Both the position numbers and the translations under genes were made by a program. Under the pieces are notes generated by a model. It made no database searches and was not told where the DNA came from. It was given only the letters and a program-made list of their open reading frames with translations. Positions 46,103 to 57,191 of a stretch of DNA of 64,000 nucleotides are shown here, one piece after another (within the stretch, counting starts at the first letter, position 1; the number at the start of each line of letters is the position of its first letter). Source of the stretch: Taylorella asinigenitalis ATCC 700933 (lineage in GTDB: Bacteria > Pseudomonadota > Gammaproteobacteria > Burkholderiales > Burkholderiaceae_B); the NCBI RefSeq assembly GCF_000687755.1, contig NZ_JHXN01000007.1, positions 1-64,000 on the forward strand, written 5' to 3'.

Positions 46103-47341
46103 TGCAACTGAGCCAATCTTACGATATAGTCGTAATTGGGGCAGGGGCCTCCGGGCTTATGTTTGCGGCTGAACTTGCGGGTTGCACTGGTATGGAGGTT
46201 TGTCCCTTCAAAGATTCATTACGAATTTGTTTGCTTGATCATGCAACACGACTTGGAGAGAAGATTCGCATTAGTGGCGGTGGACGATGCAATTTCACAA
46301 ATAAAAAAGTAACTCCAGATAATTTTGTTTCCAAGAATCCAAAGTTTGCAAAGCATGCATTAAATGCATATAAGCCCGATGATTTCCTACGATTATTAGC
46401 GTAACTCAGTAGAATGGGTTCTTAAAAATGATGTGCAGTACTTTACACGCGATGGAAGTCATGCAATCGTGAATCTGCTTCTTAAACACTGTGATACACC
46501 AAATATTGAAATACATAATCCTGTAAGTGTGCTTGAGATGCAAAAGGAAGGCGATGAATTTAGGATTATTTGCGATAAAGGTGAGGTTAGAGCAAAGTAT
46601 TTAATCATTGGCACAGGCGGTATGGCTGCACCAGCAGTGGGTGCAACGGATTTCGGACTTCATATTGCTCGCAAATTTGGTCACACTATTGTTCCTGCAA
46701 ACCCTGCATTGGTGCCCCTTGTGTTTGATCCAAAAGAGTGGGAGCCATTTTCGCAGCTAGCAGGCGTAAGTCTGAGGGCCATTATTGCAATTGGTGGATG
46801 CGTTTTCGAAGATGATATGCTTTTTACACATAAGGGTCTGTCGGGGCCATTAATATTAAATGCATCATCATATTGGAATGAAGGTGAAGAACTTAGCATT
46901 AATTTGTGTCCTAGCATTGATTTAGCTGAAGTATTAATTGAAGCGAGTAAATCGAGTGGATCGAATAAGTCAAAACCAGCTTCGATATTAGAGCAATATA
47001 TGCCGAAAAGGCTTGAGGCGGTGATGGTGGGGGCATTGCCACCTAATAGGAATCTATCGGAATTAGGACATAAGGCTTTGCGACAACTGGCCGACTCGAT
47101 TCATAATTTTCGTGTGAAACCGACGGGCACTCAAGGATATAAAAAAGCGGAAGCCATGTCTGGAGGCGTGGATACGAAGGAAGTTGACCCGAAATCAATG
47201 CAAAGCAAGCTCGTGGACGGCCTATATTTCATAGGCGAGGTCCTCGATATTACGGGCCATTTAGGTGGCTATAATTTTCAGTGGGCGTGGTCGAGTGCCG
47301 TCACATGTGCTCGGGCACTCAAATCGAGATTATCCGAATAA
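46102..47341 (+). pseudogene. BaiN/HI0933-like NAD(P)/FAD-dependent oxidoreductase, broken by a frameshift
   Basis: The first frame gives 100 residues with the FAD-binding VVIGAGASGLMFAAELAG and GEKIRISGGGRCNFTNKK and stops at 46404. The other frame gives the rest of the family from 46400: RNSVEWVLKNDVQYFTRDG up to the closing YFIGEVLDITGHLGGYNFQWAWSSA at 47341. Removing one base near 46398 makes LLRNSVEWVLKN continuous, as expected for the family. So a single inserted base (or a sequencing error) breaks the gene. The end overlaps the converging gene by 12 bases. Confidence 0.85.
47033..47041 (+). repeat. Exact copy of GCATTGCCA
   Basis: Inside the broken BaiN-like gene, sense strand, Ala-Leu-Pro. 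Confidence 0.9.
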
Positions 47342-48535
47342 CCTTTTCTCTGCGATGCGCGTACCTTCCACTAAGCTCTCAAGCTTGGCCCATGCGATTT
47401 GATGATGTAATCGGCCGCCCAAACCGCAGTCGGTAGATGCGATAACATTTTCAGGGCCTACGAGCTCGGCAAATCTTATGACCCGCTCTGCCACTAGCTC
47501 AGGGTGTTCTACTACATTTGTGCTGTGGCTTACGACACCTGGCACAATTTTCGTCCCTGGTGGCAATGCATGGTCTTTCCACAATGTCCATTCATGAGCA
47601 TGTCGCGGTGATGATGCTTCAAAACTATAAGCGCCAGCATTTACAGCCAAACTCTGGTCCACAATATCCTTAAATGGTATATCCGTAGTGTGCGGTCCAT
47701 GCCAAGACCCCCAGCAGATATGTAGTCGCACTAGCTCACGTGGAATCCCTTCGATAGCACGATTTATAGCATCGATGCGAAGCTGCAACCAATCCTGATA
47801 ATCTTTTATCGATGGCTCGGGATTGATTTGATCCCATGATTCAGCTAAGTCAGGTGCGTCTAGCTGCACTATAAATCCAGCATCCGTAATCGCTTTATAT
47901 TCGTGTGCCATGGCCCTTGAGCAGGCATCTAGCACCTCCTTGTCTGAAGCATAAAATTCATTTTTGATGCGTGCACACGACCCAGGCGATAGGGCGGCAA
48001 TGAATCCGCGGTCAACCCCATATTTTTCAAATGCGGCTTTCATAAGTTTTATATCGGTTTGTACTTGATCAAGCCCGATATATGTTAGTTCTGAGGTTAT
48101 TTTTGGATTTCCAACTTTTTTGCGGCCTGTGAAGATTCCTGAATCGGGGTCTTCGTAAGCTTCTTTGAATTTGACGCGGTCGCGTCGATCTGTAAATGAG
48201 GTTAGTTTTATATCACCTGGGGCTGAACGGACCTTATCTTGATTGGCCCAACGATCTTCGTCGGTTAAAGTTAGGCCACCTAAGCGACTAAATGAATAGT
48301 TCCACCAGGCACCGTAATCAACTGCACCGCTTGTAATATGGCCATATTCGCCCTCATTTATGATATCTAATCCGATATCGACTTGACGTTTTACAACACT
48401 ATCTACGGCCGATTGCAGAATTTCAAAAAATTCCTTATCGTCAATTTTGTTTGCGGCTCTTCTCTCATTGGCCTCAAGAAGTTCTGGTGTTCTGGGCAAA
48501 GAGCCCACATGACTAGTTAAAATTTTATTGCTCAT
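47330..48535 (-). CDS. MetE C-terminal-domain-like protein (cobalamin-independent methionine synthase family)
   Basis: 401 residues, about half of a full MetE and lacking the N-terminal domain. SHVGSLPRTPELL, INEGEYGH, LHICWGSWHGPHTTDIPF and STDCGLGGRLHHQIAWAKL supply the zinc ligands (His, Cys and the last Cys) of the catalytic barrel. Such stand-alone proteins include methyltransferases and the epoxyalkane:coenzyme M transferase branch; the substrate cannot be told from sequence. It is divergent from gcvT, about 110 bases apart. Confidence 0.85.
   Translation of the reverse strand: MSNKILTSHVGSLPRTPELLEANERRAANKIDDKEFFEILQSAVDSVVKRQVDIGLDIINEGEYGHITSGAVDYGAWWNYSFSRLGGLTLTDEDRWANQDKVRSAPGDIKLTSFTDRRDRVKFKEAYEDPDSGIFTGRKKVGNPKITSELTYIGLDQVQTDIKLMKAAFEKYGVDRGFIAALSPGSCARIKNEFYASDKEVLDACSRAMAHEYKAITDAGFIVQLDAPDLAESWDQINPEPSIKDYQDWLQLRIDAINRAIEGIPRELVRLHICWGSWHGPHTTDIPFKDIVDQSLAVNAGAYSFEASSPRHAHEWTLWKDHALPPGTKIVPGVVSHSTNVVEHPELVAERVIRFAELVGPENVIASTDCGLGGRLHHQIAWAKLESLVEGTRIAEKRLFG
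47561..47569 (-). repeat. Exact copy of GCATTGCCA (reverse)
   Basis: Inside the MetE-C-like gene, sense strand, Ala-Leu-Pro. Confidence 0.9.
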
Positions 48536-48646
48536 AAATGGCTCCTTATTTCATAAGAGAATATACCCGTTAACTTCTATAACCACCATTATATTTAAAT
48601 AAAGAAAAGTCATAAGATACAATTAAGGATTAATTTTGGAGACTAT

Positions 48647-49726
48647 ATGAGCGCAAAACGCACGCAACTTTATGAATTACATCTTGAGTCAGGAGCAAAA
48701 TTAATAGACTTTGGAGGATGGGAGATGCCCGTCTCCTACGGGTCACAAATTGAAGAACATAATGCTGTGCGAACGAACGTTGGATTATTTGACGTTTCTC
48801 ATATGTTGAATATCGATTTATCAGGTGCTAGATGCGAGGAATTTTTACGCACACTTCTAGCAAACGACGTATCAAAAATCTCTACAATCCCTGGAAAAGC
48901 CCTATATTCCTGCATGTTAAACGATGCAGGAGGCGTTATCGATGACCTTATAGTGTATTTTATTCATGATGGGGCATGGCGTCTTGTCGTAAATGCAGGA
49001 TGTGCCGATAGCGATTTGGCATGGATCGAAAAACAAGCGGCGGCCTACGATATCGGAGTTAAATCTCGTAGGGATTTAGCCATGATTGCTGTGCAGGGGC
49101 CAAACGCAGTGGATAGAGTAGCGGAGGCATTGCCACAAATAGAGGGGCTTTCCGATATTAAGCCATTTTCAAGTAAGCAAACGGAATCGTATTTTATAGC
49201 CAGAACAGGATATACAGGCGAGGATGGGTTCGAAATTTCTGCAACACCCGATTTAATTATTAAATTATGGAATGATTTGGTGGCACTAGGGGCTCAGCCA
49301 TGTGGATTGGGTGCACGAGATACTTTGCGTCTTGAAGCGGGTATGAACCTCTATGGGTCTGATATGGACACGAGCACTCAACCTTCTGAGAGTGGCTTAC
49401 AGTGGACTGTATCGCTTAAGGATGAGGGGCGTGATTTTATTGGACGTGCTGCATTAGATGACTCACGCAAAAAGGCGTTTTTAGGGGTGCGATTATTGGG
49501 ACGCGGTGTTATGCGCTCTCATATGAAAGTGCGCACGGCTGATGGGGCCGAAGGTGAAATCACAAGTGGGACCATGTCGCCCACATTAGGTTATTCGATT
49601 GGCTTTGCTCGCATGCCGCTTGGGACAGAGCCTAATCAAAAAGTTGAAGTCGATATTCGCGGCAAATGGCACGAAGCAGAGTTAGTGAAATTGCCATTTG
49701 TTAAAAACGGAAAAGCATTAGTTTAA
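48647..49726 (+). CDS. gcvT: Aminomethyltransferase, glycine cleavage T protein
   Basis: 359 residues. GcvT moves the methylene group from the lipoyl arm of GcvH to THF. LIDFGGWEMPVSYGSQIEEHNAVR at the N-terminus, GLFDVSHM, the catalytic-aspartate region, GYTGEDGFEI and GARDTLRLEAGMNLYGSDMD all match. The ribosome site TGGAGA precedes ATG 48647. It leads the gcvT-gcvH-gcvP unit that continues into thyA and folA. The 111-base leader is too short for a tandem glycine riboswitch and none is visible. Confidence 0.96.
   Translation: MSAKRTQLYELHLESGAKLIDFGGWEMPVSYGSQIEEHNAVRTNVGLFDVSHMLNIDLSGARCEEFLRTLLANDVSKISTIPGKALYSCMLNDAGGVIDDLIVYFIHDGAWRLVVNAGCADSDLAWIEKQAAAYDIGVKSRRDLAMIAVQGPNAVDRVAEALPQIEGLSDIKPFSSKQTESYFIARTGYTGEDGFEISATPDLIIKLWNDLVALGAQPCGLGARDTLRLEAGMNLYGSDMDTSTQPSESGLQWTVSLKDEGRDFIGRAALDDSRKKAFLGVRLLGRGVMRSHMKVRTADGAEGEITSGTMSPTLGYSIGFARMPLGTEPNQKVEVDIRGKWHEAELVKLPFVKNGKALV
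49127..49135 (+). repeat. Exact copy of GCATTGCCA
   Basis: Inside gcvT, sense strand, Ala-Leu-Pro. Confidence 0.9.
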
Positions 49727-49742
49727 ATTTAAAGGAAATTTT

Positions 49743-50108
49743 ATGAATCTACCTACAGATCGCAAATATACAAAATCTCATGAATGGGTAAAACAAGAGG
49801 GTGACTTATTCTTAGTCGGAATCACAAATGATGCACAGGATCAATTGGGTGATCTTGTTTTTGTCGGTGATGCAAAAGTGGGTGAAACTTTAAAAGCAGG
49901 TGAAACGGCTGCTGTAGTTGAATCCGTTAAAGCCGCTTCTGATATTTATGCCCCTGTAGATGGTGAAATCGTTGAATTTAATGAGGCTTTGGATTCTGAT
50001 CCAACTTTGATTAATCAAGATGCATATGCAAACTGGATTTTTAAAATCAAAGCTAGTGATGCTTCTCAATTTGATAGCTTGCTAAATTCAGACCAATACG
50101 AGGCTTAG
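49743..50108 (+). CDS. gcvH: Glycine cleavage system H protein
   Basis: 121 residues. The lipoyl-carrier beta-barrel is marked by the lysine in VVESVKAASDIYAPVDGEIVEFN; KYTKSHEWVKQEGDLFLVGIT is the usual opening. It shuttles the aminomethyl group between GcvP, GcvT and the lipoamide dehydrogenase. Spacing to gcvT is 16 bases and to gcvP six. Confidence 0.97.
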   Translation: MNLPTDRKYTKSHEWVKQEGDLFLVGITNDAQDQLGDLVFVGDAKVGETLKAGETAAVVESVKAASDIYAPVDGEIVEFNEALDSDPTLINQDAYANWIFKIKASDASQFDSLLNSDQYEA

Positions 50109-50114
50109 TATTAT

Positions 50115-53072
50115 ATGAGTATTCCAGTAGGACTTTATGGTCCTGAGATTAGTTTTTCAAGGCCCTCAATATCTAAAAAGTCTTTTAAAGATAGACATAT
50201 TGGTTTGAGTGAAGCTGCTCAAGAAGAAATGCTCTCAGAGCTTGGCTACGATTCTCTAAAATCATTTATTGAGGATATAGTGCCTGCGTCTATATTTGAT
50301 CCTCAAAGAAATATCTCAATTTATGATTATTTTGGCTCAAGTGAGGAAGATGCACTTGATGAAATAAAAAAAATAGCATCAGAAAATCAGCTTAAATTGA
50401 ATTTTATTGGGCAGGGTTATTACGGCACTATAACACCAAGCGTTATTAAAAGAAATATATTGGAGAATCCTGCTTGGTACACAGCATACACACCATATCA
50501 ACCTGAGATTTCGCAAGGACGTTTGGAAGCACTTTTGAATTTTCAGACTATGGTGTCGGATTTGACAGCATTGCCAATAGCAAATGCATCATTGTTAGAT
50601 GAAGGAACAGCAGCCGCAGAAGCGATGCTCGTAATGTATAGGGCAGCGAAAAATAAAAGTAAAACATGCTTTGTTTCAAAACATCTTCATCCGCAAACAA
50701 TTGAGGTTTTAAAAACTAGGGCCGCTCCGCTTGGAATCGAGCTAGAAATAGGCGATGAGTTTGATGGATTCGGTGATTGCTTTGGAGTAATCTTGCAATA
50801 TCCTCAATCTACAGGGGATGTGAGCGACTATTCTGAAGAAGTACAAAAGGCTCATGCACAAGGTTCATTAGTAGCTGTGGCTACAGATTTATTGGCACTT
50901 ACATTGCTAAAACCGCCTGGAGAGTGGGGTGCGGATATTGCCTTCGGGAATTCTCAGCGATTTGGTGTGCCTATGGGCTTTGGTGGCCCTCATGCGGCAT
51001 TTTTTGCAGTAAGCGAAAATTTAAAGCGCTCAATTCCAGGTCGTATCGTTGGTGTTTCAGTTGATGCTCAGGGTGCCCCTGCCCTTAGGTTGGCAATGCA
51101 AACGCGAGAGCAACATATTAGAAGAGAGAAAGCCACTTCCAATATTTGTACAGCACAGGCTCTATTAGCAATTATGGCTAGCATGTATGCCGTATATAAC
51201 GGACCAGATAATTTAACAAAAATTGCTTTGCTTATTTATCGGGCTACAGACGATTTCGCTAAGATAATACGTAGTATGGGTTTAAAAATATTAAATAGAA
51301 GATATTTTGATACTCTACATATTGCCTGCCCATGGGCTCAAGAACTAGTAAACGATTTGGCTCAAAAGGGAATTAATATTCGTTTAGTAGACTCTAATTC
51401 TGTATCTATTAGTTTTGATGAGCTTAATAATCTAGAACTGATAGAGCTTGATGAACTTATATCTGAATCAATAAAGAAATATGGAGAGGATTACGATTTT
51501 ATTCCTAATCTAGAGGCTGAAGAAGACAATCCTTCAAACACGTCTCAATCTATATGTACCCTATTTGAAGAAACATTTGGCCATTTGGCAAGAACCTCTA
51601 AATTTCTTACACACCCCGTCTTTAATACGTATCATTCTGAGACTCAATTGATGCGTTATATGCGTAAGCTTTCTGATATGGATTTGGCATTAGATCGCAG
51701 TATGATTCCTTTGGGTTCATGCACCATGAAGTTGAATTCGGCTTCATCAATGATTCCGATAACATTTCCAGAATTTGCGAATATGCATCCATTTGCCCCA
51801 GCTGATCAAGCCACAGGGTATGGAACGCTTATAGAGCGTCTAACAAATATTTTGAAAAAAGTGACTGGGTATGATGCGTTTTCATTTCAGCCTAATTCAG
51901 GGGCTTCGGGAGAGTATGCAGGATTACTCACTATTCGTGCATATCACGAGGCAAATGGTGAAGAGCATCGCAATATATGTTTAATTCCAGCATCTGCTCA
52001 CGGAACAAACCCAGCTTCTGCAGTTATGGCTGGTTATCAAGTCGTTATCGTTAATACGACTAAAGATGGCTATGTAGATGTAGAAGACTTGAACGCCAAA
52101 TTAAATGAGCTTGGCGATCAAGTAGCCGCTTTGATGATTACTTATCCCTCTACTCATGGTGTGTTTGAAGAGAATATTATTCAAATCTGCGATATGGTTC
52201 ATATGGCTGGAGCTCAAGTATATCTTGATGGAGCAAATATGAACGCCATGGTTGGGCTTGCTGCTCCTGGTGAATTTGGCTCTGATGTTTCTCACTTTAA
52301 TTTGCATAAGACTTTTGGTATCCCTCATGGTGGAGGTGGGCCAGGTGTTGGACCAATAGGCGTAAAAGAACATCTTGCCCCATTTTTACCAGGTATATTA
52401 AATGAGCAAGGAGTTCTTACGGATTCTGATGAAGCAGGACCCGTTTCATCTGCACCATTCGGATCGGCAGGGATATTGCCAATTCCATATATGTATTTAA
52501 TTATGCTTGGAGAAGAAGGTTGTCAACTTTCATCTATATGTGCAATTTTAAGTGCGAACTATATTGCTCATAGATTGGCTGATTATTATCCGATTTTATA
52601 TACAGATCAAAATGGTTTTGTAGCTCATGAGTGTATTATCGACTTGCGTCCAATTAAGGAGTCATGCGGTGTTACGGTAGATGATGTAGCCAAGCGCTTG
52701 ATGGACTATGGTTTTCATGCACCAACCATGAGTTTCCCTGTGCCTGGAACACTTATGATTGAACCGACTGAATCAGAGGATTTTGGAGAATTAGAGCGAT
52801 TTATCAATGCGATGATAGAAATTCGAAAAGAGATTGCTCAGATTGAATCGGGTGCTGCGGATGCAAATGATAATTTGCTTAAAAATGCACCTCATACTGC
52901 TCAAATGGTTGCTTCAAACGAATGGACTCATCCATATTCTCGTCAAGAAGCGGCATTTCCTGATGGAGTAGATCCTAAAACAAAATACTGGTGCCCTGTA
53001 GCTCGTGTGGATAATGCTTACGGCGACAGAAACCTTGTGTGTACTTGCCCAAATATAGAGGCTTATATTTAA
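50115..53072 (+). CDS. gcvP: Glycine dehydrogenase (decarboxylating), P protein
   Basis: 985 residues, the fused two-half form. The PLP lysine lies in [36 protein letters not shown] near residue 25, [23 protein letters not shown] and [18 protein letters not shown] are family landmarks. It decarboxylates glycine and passes the aminomethyl group to GcvH. It contains two exact repeat copies (50568 and, reversed, 51091). thyA follows one base later. Confidence 0.97.
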   Translation: MSIPVGLYGPEISFSRPSISKKSFKDRHIGLSEAAQEEMLSELGYDSLKSFIEDIVPASIFDPQRNISIYDYFGSSEEDALDEIKKIASENQLKLNFIGQGYYGTITPSVIKRNILENPAWYTAYTPYQPEISQGRLEALLNFQTMVSDLTALPIANASLLDEGTAAAEAMLVMYRAAKNKSKTCFVSKHLHPQTIEVLKTRAAPLGIELEIGDEFDGFGDCFGVILQYPQSTGDVSDYSEEVQKAHAQGSLVAVATDLLALTLLKPPGEWGADIAFGNSQRFGVPMGFGGPHAAFFAVSENLKRSIPGRIVGVSVDAQGAPALRLAMQTREQHIRREKATSNICTAQALLAIMASMYAVYNGPDNLTKIALLIYRATDDFAKIIRSMGLKILNRRYFDTLHIACPWAQELVNDLAQKGINIRLVDSNSVSISFDELNNLELIELDELISESIKKYGEDYDFIPNLEAEEDNPSNTSQSICTLFEETFGHLARTSKFLTHPVFNTYHSETQLMRYMRKLSDMDLALDRSMIPLGSCTMKLNSASSMIPITFPEFANMHPFAPADQATGYGTLIERLTNILKKVTGYDAFSFQPNSGASGEYAGLLTIRAYHEANGEEHRNICLIPASAHGTNPASAVMAGYQVVIVNTTKDGYVDVEDLNAKLNELGDQVAALMITYPSTHGVFEENIIQICDMVHMAGAQVYLDGANMNAMVGLAAPGEFGSDVSHFNLHKTFGIPHGGGGPGVGPIGVKEHLAPFLPGILNEQGVLTDSDEAGPVSSAPFGSAGILPIPYMYLIMLGEEGCQLSSICAILSANYIAHRLADYYPILYTDQNGFVAHECIIDLRPIKESCGVTVDDVAKRLMDYGFHAPTMSFPVPGTLMIEPTESEDFGELERFINAMIEIRKEIAQIESGAADANDNLLKNAPHTAQMVASNEWTHPYSRQEAAFPDGVDPKTKYWCPVARVDNAYGDRNLVCTCPNIEAYI
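50568..50576 (+). repeat. Exact copy of GCATTGCCA
   Basis: Inside gcvP, sense strand, Ala-Leu-Pro. Confidence 0.9.
51091..51099 (-). repeat. Exact copy of GCATTGCCA (reverse)
   Basis: Inside gcvP, antisense; plus-strand codons read Leu-Ala-Met. Confidence 0.9.
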
Positions 53073-53073
53073 A

Positions 53074-53868
53074 ATGCGACAATACGAAGATTTTATGCGT
53101 CATGTGTTTGAAAATGGCGTGGATAAAACAGATAGAACTGGAACTGGAACGAAGTCCTTATTTGCCTATCAAATGCGATTTGATTTGCAAGAAGGCTTCC
53201 CGATGGTCACCACAAAGAAACTTCATCTAAAAAGCATAATTTACGAACTGCTTTGGTTTTTAAGAGGCGATTCGAATGTGAAATGGCTTCAAGAAAGGGG
53301 AGTTTCAATTTGGAATGAATGGGCCGATGAAAACGGTGAACTTGGCCCAATCTATGGGGTGCAATGGAGAAGTTGGCCTGCACCCGATGGTTCTAAAATC
53401 GATCAAATTTCTCAGATTGTCGAGCAAATTAAAGCCAATCCCGACTCTCGCAGATTGATCGTGAGTGCATGGAACGTAGGGCTTATCCCTCAAATGAAGC
53501 TTCCACCGTGTCATGCGTTTTTCCAATTCTATGTAGCTGAGGGCAAGTTATCGTGCCAGCTATACCAAAGAAGTGCGGATATATTTTTGGGAGTTCCTTT
53601 TAATATCGCAAGTTATTCTTTGCTTACTCATATGATTGCTCAACAGTGCGGTCTTGATGTTGGGGAATTTATTTGGACAGGCGGAGACTGCCACATTTAT
53701 ACAAATCATTTTGAACAGGTAAAAGAGCAGCTTTCAAGAGATCCATACCCATATCCGAAGCTTAGTATAAAGCGTAAACCTGAGAGCATTTTCGATTACG
53801 AATTCGAAGACTTCGAGATTATCGACTATCAACATCATCCACACATTAAAGCACCTGTTGCCGTATAA
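53074..53868 (+). CDS. thyA: Thymidylate synthase
   Basis: 264 residues. It methylates dUMP with methylene-THF. The nucleophilic cysteine is in [28 protein letters not shown] and [25 protein letters not shown] are the N- and C-terminal signatures. It starts one base after gcvP ends and two bases before folA, forming a one-carbon operon with the glycine cleavage genes. Confidence 0.98.
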   Translation: MRQYEDFMRHVFENGVDKTDRTGTGTKSLFAYQMRFDLQEGFPMVTTKKLHLKSIIYELLWFLRGDSNVKWLQERGVSIWNEWADENGELGPIYGVQWRSWPAPDGSKIDQISQIVEQIKANPDSRRLIVSAWNVGLIPQMKLPPCHAFFQFYVAEGKLSCQLYQRSADIFLGVPFNIASYSLLTHMIAQQCGLDVGEFIWTGGDCHIYTNHFEQVKEQLSRDPYPYPKLSIKRKPESIFDYEFEDFEIIDYQHHPHIKAPVAV

Positions 53869-53870
53869 GA

Positions 53871-54377
53871 ATGCTTAAAATTTGTATTATCGTAGCCTAC
53901 TCAAAGAATCATGTTATCGGCTTAGACGGTGATATGCCGTGGAGGCTTAAAGGTGATTTGGCCTATTTTAAAAAAACCACCATGGGCTGCCCTATAATTA
54001 TGGGACGTAAAACTAGAGACTCTTTAGGAAGACCCTTGCCAGGACGACTTAATATCGCAATTACTAGGGATACAACGTACAAGGCAGAGGGGACGGAAAC
54101 ATTGCCATCTCTAGAGGATGCATTGAAATTTGCAAAGAAACACTATGAAACTCGAGATATTTTTATAATAGGCGGAGGGCAAATATATAAACAGGCTTTG
54201 CCCCTTGCGGACAGAGTGTATGCAACCGAAATTCAACATGAGTTCAAAGGCGACACTTTTTTTCCGCAATTAGATGGGTCGGAGTGGATTGAAATTTCAC
54301 GAGATCCACAACCCGAAGAAAACGGAATTTCGTACGACTTTGTCGTGTACGAAAAAGGAGTTAATAGTGAAACTTGA
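53871..54377 (+). CDS. folA: Dihydrofolate reductase
   Basis: 168 residues. [36 protein letters not shown] and [19 protein letters not shown] are the substrate- and NADPH-binding regions, and the acidic active-site residue (Asp in DMPW) is present. It regenerates the THF consumed by ThyA directly upstream. It overlaps the next gene by 11 bases. Confidence 0.96.
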   Translation: MLKICIIVAYSKNHVIGLDGDMPWRLKGDLAYFKKTTMGCPIIMGRKTRDSLGRPLPGRLNIAITRDTTYKAEGTETLPSLEDALKFAKKHYETRDIFIIGGGQIYKQALPLADRVYATEIQHEFKGDTFFPQLDGSEWIEISRDPQPEENGISYDFVVYEKGVNSET

Positions 54378-55641
54378 GGATTTGAAACTGGCCGTAGTTG
54401 GGCTAGGTTACGTTGGTCTACCGCTTGCAGTTGAATTTGGAAAAAAACGCGAGGTGCTCGGATTTGATATCAATCAAAAGCGCATCGATCAGCTAGAAGC
54501 GGGAGAAGATATCACTCTTGAGGTTGAGAATGATGAATTAGCCGAGGCCAAACATCTCAAATTTTCAAGCAATCCAGAGAGTCTTAAAAATTACAATACT
54601 TTTATAGTAACTGTACCGACTCCAATCGATGACCACAAAATTCCTGATTTCACACCGCTTATTAAAGCGAGTGAGACTATAGGCGGCGCCCTTAAAAAAG
54701 GCGATATCGTAATCTATGAATCGACTGTATATCCAGGGGCTACAGAAGAGGTATGTATTCCCGTTTTGGAGAAAGTCTCGGGTCTTAAATATAACGAAGA
54801 TTTTTATGCTGGATATAGCCCAGAGCGTATTAATCCAGGCGATAAACAGCATCGAGTATATAACATCAAGAAGGTTACTTCAGGCTCTACTCCTGAGATA
54901 GCGGATTTGGTTGATGAACTTTATAAATCCATAATCACAGCTGGTACGCATAAAGCTTCGTCGATAAGAGTCGCTGAGGCGGCTAAAGTTATAGAAAATA
55001 CGCAAAGAGACGTAAACATTGCCCTCATAAATGAGCTTGCACTGCTTTGTAATCGCTTAGGTATCGATACGGAAGATGTGCTTGAGGCGGCTGGTACAAA
55101 ATGGAATTTCTTGCCATTTAGGCCTGGTCTTGTGGGCGGGCACTGTATTGGCGTCGATCCCTATTATTTAACGCATAAAGCTCAATCAATCGGCTACCAT
55201 CCTGAAATTATTTTGGCTGGCCGTCGTCTGAACGACTCTATGGGACGTTATGTTGTGGAACAGCTTGTGAAAGCTATGACTAAGAAAAATGTTAAGGTCG
55301 TTGGAAGTCATGTGCTTGTTATGGGCCTTACATTTAAAGAAAACTGCACCGATATCAGAAATACGCGAATTGTTGATATCGTGGAAGAACTTAAAGACTA
55401 TAACATCGATGTGGATGTTTATGACCCATGGGTCGATCCAGAAGAGGCTCAACAAGAGTATGGAATTACACTTACCGATTCAGTGAAAGATGGACAGTAT
55501 GACGGCATAGTGCTTGCTGTAGGTCATAAAGAATTCCGCGAAATGGGAGTGGATAAAATTCGTGCGCTCGGCAAAGAGAATCATGTGCTTTATGATCTTA
55601 AATATGTCTTAGATAAAGAGAATTCCGATATCCGTTTGTAA
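54367..55641 (+). CDS. UDP-N-acetylhexosamine dehydrogenase, TviB/WbpO type
   Basis: About 424 residues from a GTG at 54367 with AAGGAG seven bases upstream. NAD binding is in [19 protein letters not shown]; the catalytic cysteine is in [19 protein letters not shown]. The match to the Vi-antigen TviB / Pseudomonas WbpO group suggests oxidation of UDP-GlcNAc or UDP-GalNAc to the uronic acid, for an acidic capsule or O-antigen. No other surface-sugar gene stands nearby except the converging phosphomannomutase. It is probably co-transcribed with folA and ended by a hairpin at 55661. Confidence 0.9.
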   Translation: MKLEDLKLAVVGLGYVGLPLAVEFGKKREVLGFDINQKRIDQLEAGEDITLEVENDELAEAKHLKFSSNPESLKNYNTFIVTVPTPIDDHKIPDFTPLIKASETIGGALKKGDIVIYESTVYPGATEEVCIPVLEKVSGLKYNEDFYAGYSPERINPGDKQHRVYNIKKVTSGSTPEIADLVDELYKSIITAGTHKASSIRVAEAAKVIENTQRDVNIALINELALLCNRLGIDTEDVLEAAGTKWNFLPFRPGLVGGHCIGVDPYYLTHKAQSIGYHPEIILAGRRLNDSMGRYVVEQLVKAMTKKNVKVVGSHVLVMGLTFKENCTDIRNTRIVDIVEELKDYNIDVDVYDPWVDPEEAQQEYGITLTDSVKDGQYDGIVLAVGHKEFREMGVDKIRALGKENHVLYDLKYVLDKENSDIRL

Positions 55642-55660
55642 TTTGTAGTCTGAGACTCTA

Positions 55661-55694
55661 GGCTCGCTTCTCATCTGGGGCGAGCCTTTTGTTT
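55661..55694 (+). terminator. Terminator after the sugar dehydrogenase gene
   Basis: GGCTCGC (55661-55667) pairs with GCGAGCC (55680-55686), followed by TTTTGTTTT on the plus strand. Confidence 0.8.
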
Positions 55695-57121
55695 TAGCCG
55701 AATTCTGCAATTTTTGCGTGTACAAAATCAAGCAAAGCCTCTAAATGCTCCTTGGAATCTGCTTCTGCCCGTATCGAAAGCACTTCTTCCGTTTTTGAGG
55801 GCCGTATCAATAAGAATCCATGCTCTGTTTCAATCCTAATTCCATCAATTTCAATAATCTGTTTCGGCTTTAGTAAAGCGGTAGCTTCGTCTTTCGCAAA
55901 AGTCAAAAACTCAGTAATATGTTCGTGTGAATATGGAATCCGTAGCTCTGGAATCGACTCATCTTGCGGCAAATTATCGAAAGCCTCACGCCCGGCCAAT
56001 GAAAGAAATCGCAATAGCTTATACCCTGAGTAGACCCCATCGTTTAAAACATAACCGTCTTTGAAAAAATAGTAGTGCCCACTGTATTCAGCCCCAAACA
56101 ACACACCGTCTTTATGATGAATATCCCATGTCATATTTGAGTGCCCTGTTTTACATATCAGTGGCAATGCCCCCGCTTTCAAAATCTCTTTTTCAATATG
56201 CCTACTTGATTTAAGGTCATACGCAATTCTTACTTTTTCGCCTTTATGTTGCATTTCATGAGAATGATGATATTTCATCATTTGCCGTATAAAGAAAATG
56301 AATACACGATCTGGGTCCACAATTTCACCGCGATAATCTACAACGCCCAGTCTATCCGCATCTCCGTCAAATGCTAAGCCAATATCAGAGTTGTTTTCGC
56401 GAACAAAATTTTGTAGCTGAACCATATTTTCAGGAATTGACGGGTCTGGATGATGATTCGGAAAACTCCCATCTGGCTCGCAATTTAATTCCAACACCTC
56501 GTGTCCCATTTTTCTGTAGAGTTCGCTGGCAATGATACCGCCGACTCCATTGCCACCGTCAACAGCAACTCTAAATTTATACTTCGGCTGTTCCAAAAAA
56601 GGCTCAGCCAAAATCGCATCTATATAGTATGAATTATCAAGCCTCTCAATAGGGGGCTCAGCGAAACTTTCTGCATCATATTTATATACACTCGCATCAG
56701 CCCCTATAAGACTTAAGGCACTGACTTTTACGATATTTATTAGTTCGCTATTAAAGGGTAAGCGATCGATATATATTTTGAATCCGTGATAGCCTAGTGG
56801 ATTGTGACTTGCCGTAATATAAATCGCCAGAGCACCATCTATGCTCAGATTAAGAACGCCCAAACCCCCTGAATGCTGCATGCCTAAAAATTTAATTTTA
56901 TTTTCAGGAACTTTTGTTTTAAGAGCGTGATATAAGGCTTTGGCCAATTCTTGTCCGCCTTCTCTGGAATCGTGAGCAATAAGGACACATCCAAGTCTAT
57001 TAGGTGCAAATATTTTCATTAAAGCAATACCTAAGATATAAGCAAATTGAGGGTTAATTTCCTCTGGGTATTTGCCCCTAATATCGTATTCTTTGAATAC
57101 TTTAACTGGCAGCATGTACAT
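55694..57121 (-). CDS. Phosphomannomutase/phosphoglucomutase, AlgC-like
   Basis: 475 residues of the alpha-D-phosphohexomutase family. The phosphoserine loop is YITASHNPLGYHGFKIY, the metal loop LAFDGDADRLGVVD, the sugar-binding loop EYSGHYYF and the phosphate-binding tail IRAEADSKEH. It interconverts hexose 6- and 1-phosphates for nucleotide sugars (LPS, exopolysaccharide). The converging dehydrogenase at 54367 may use its products, which is inference. An exact repeat copy at 56162 reads A-L-P. Confidence 0.93.
   Translation of the reverse strand: MYMLPVKVFKEYDIRGKYPEEINPQFAYILGIALMKIFAPNRLGCVLIAHDSREGGQELAKALYHALKTKVPENKIKFLGMQHSGGLGVLNLSIDGALAIYITASHNPLGYHGFKIYIDRLPFNSELINIVKVSALSLIGADASVYKYDAESFAEPPIERLDNSYYIDAILAEPFLEQPKYKFRVAVDGGNGVGGIIASELYRKMGHEVLELNCEPDGSFPNHHPDPSIPENMVQLQNFVRENNSDIGLAFDGDADRLGVVDYRGEIVDPDRVFIFFIRQMMKYHHSHEMQHKGEKVRIAYDLKSSRHIEKEILKAGALPLICKTGHSNMTWDIHHKDGVLFGAEYSGHYYFFKDGYVLNDGVYSGYKLLRFLSLAGREAFDNLPQDESIPELRIPYSHEHITEFLTFAKDEATALLKPKQIIEIDGIRIETEHGFLLIRPSKTEEVLSIRAEADSKEHLEALLDFVHAKIAEFG
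56162..56170 (-). repeat. Exact copy of GCATTGCCA (reverse)
   Basis: Inside the phosphomannomutase gene, sense strand, Ala-Leu-Pro. Confidence 0.9.
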
Positions 57122-57191
57122 AGGGTTTCCTTTAAATTTATATTGCTACAAATTATTGTAAAATCAAATTTTTATTTACACCGCTTAATGT

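Noticed and set aside
48536-48646. Possible glycine riboswitch before gcvT
   Set aside because: The leader is only 111 bases, shared with a divergent gene, and lacks the conserved glycine aptamer pattern.
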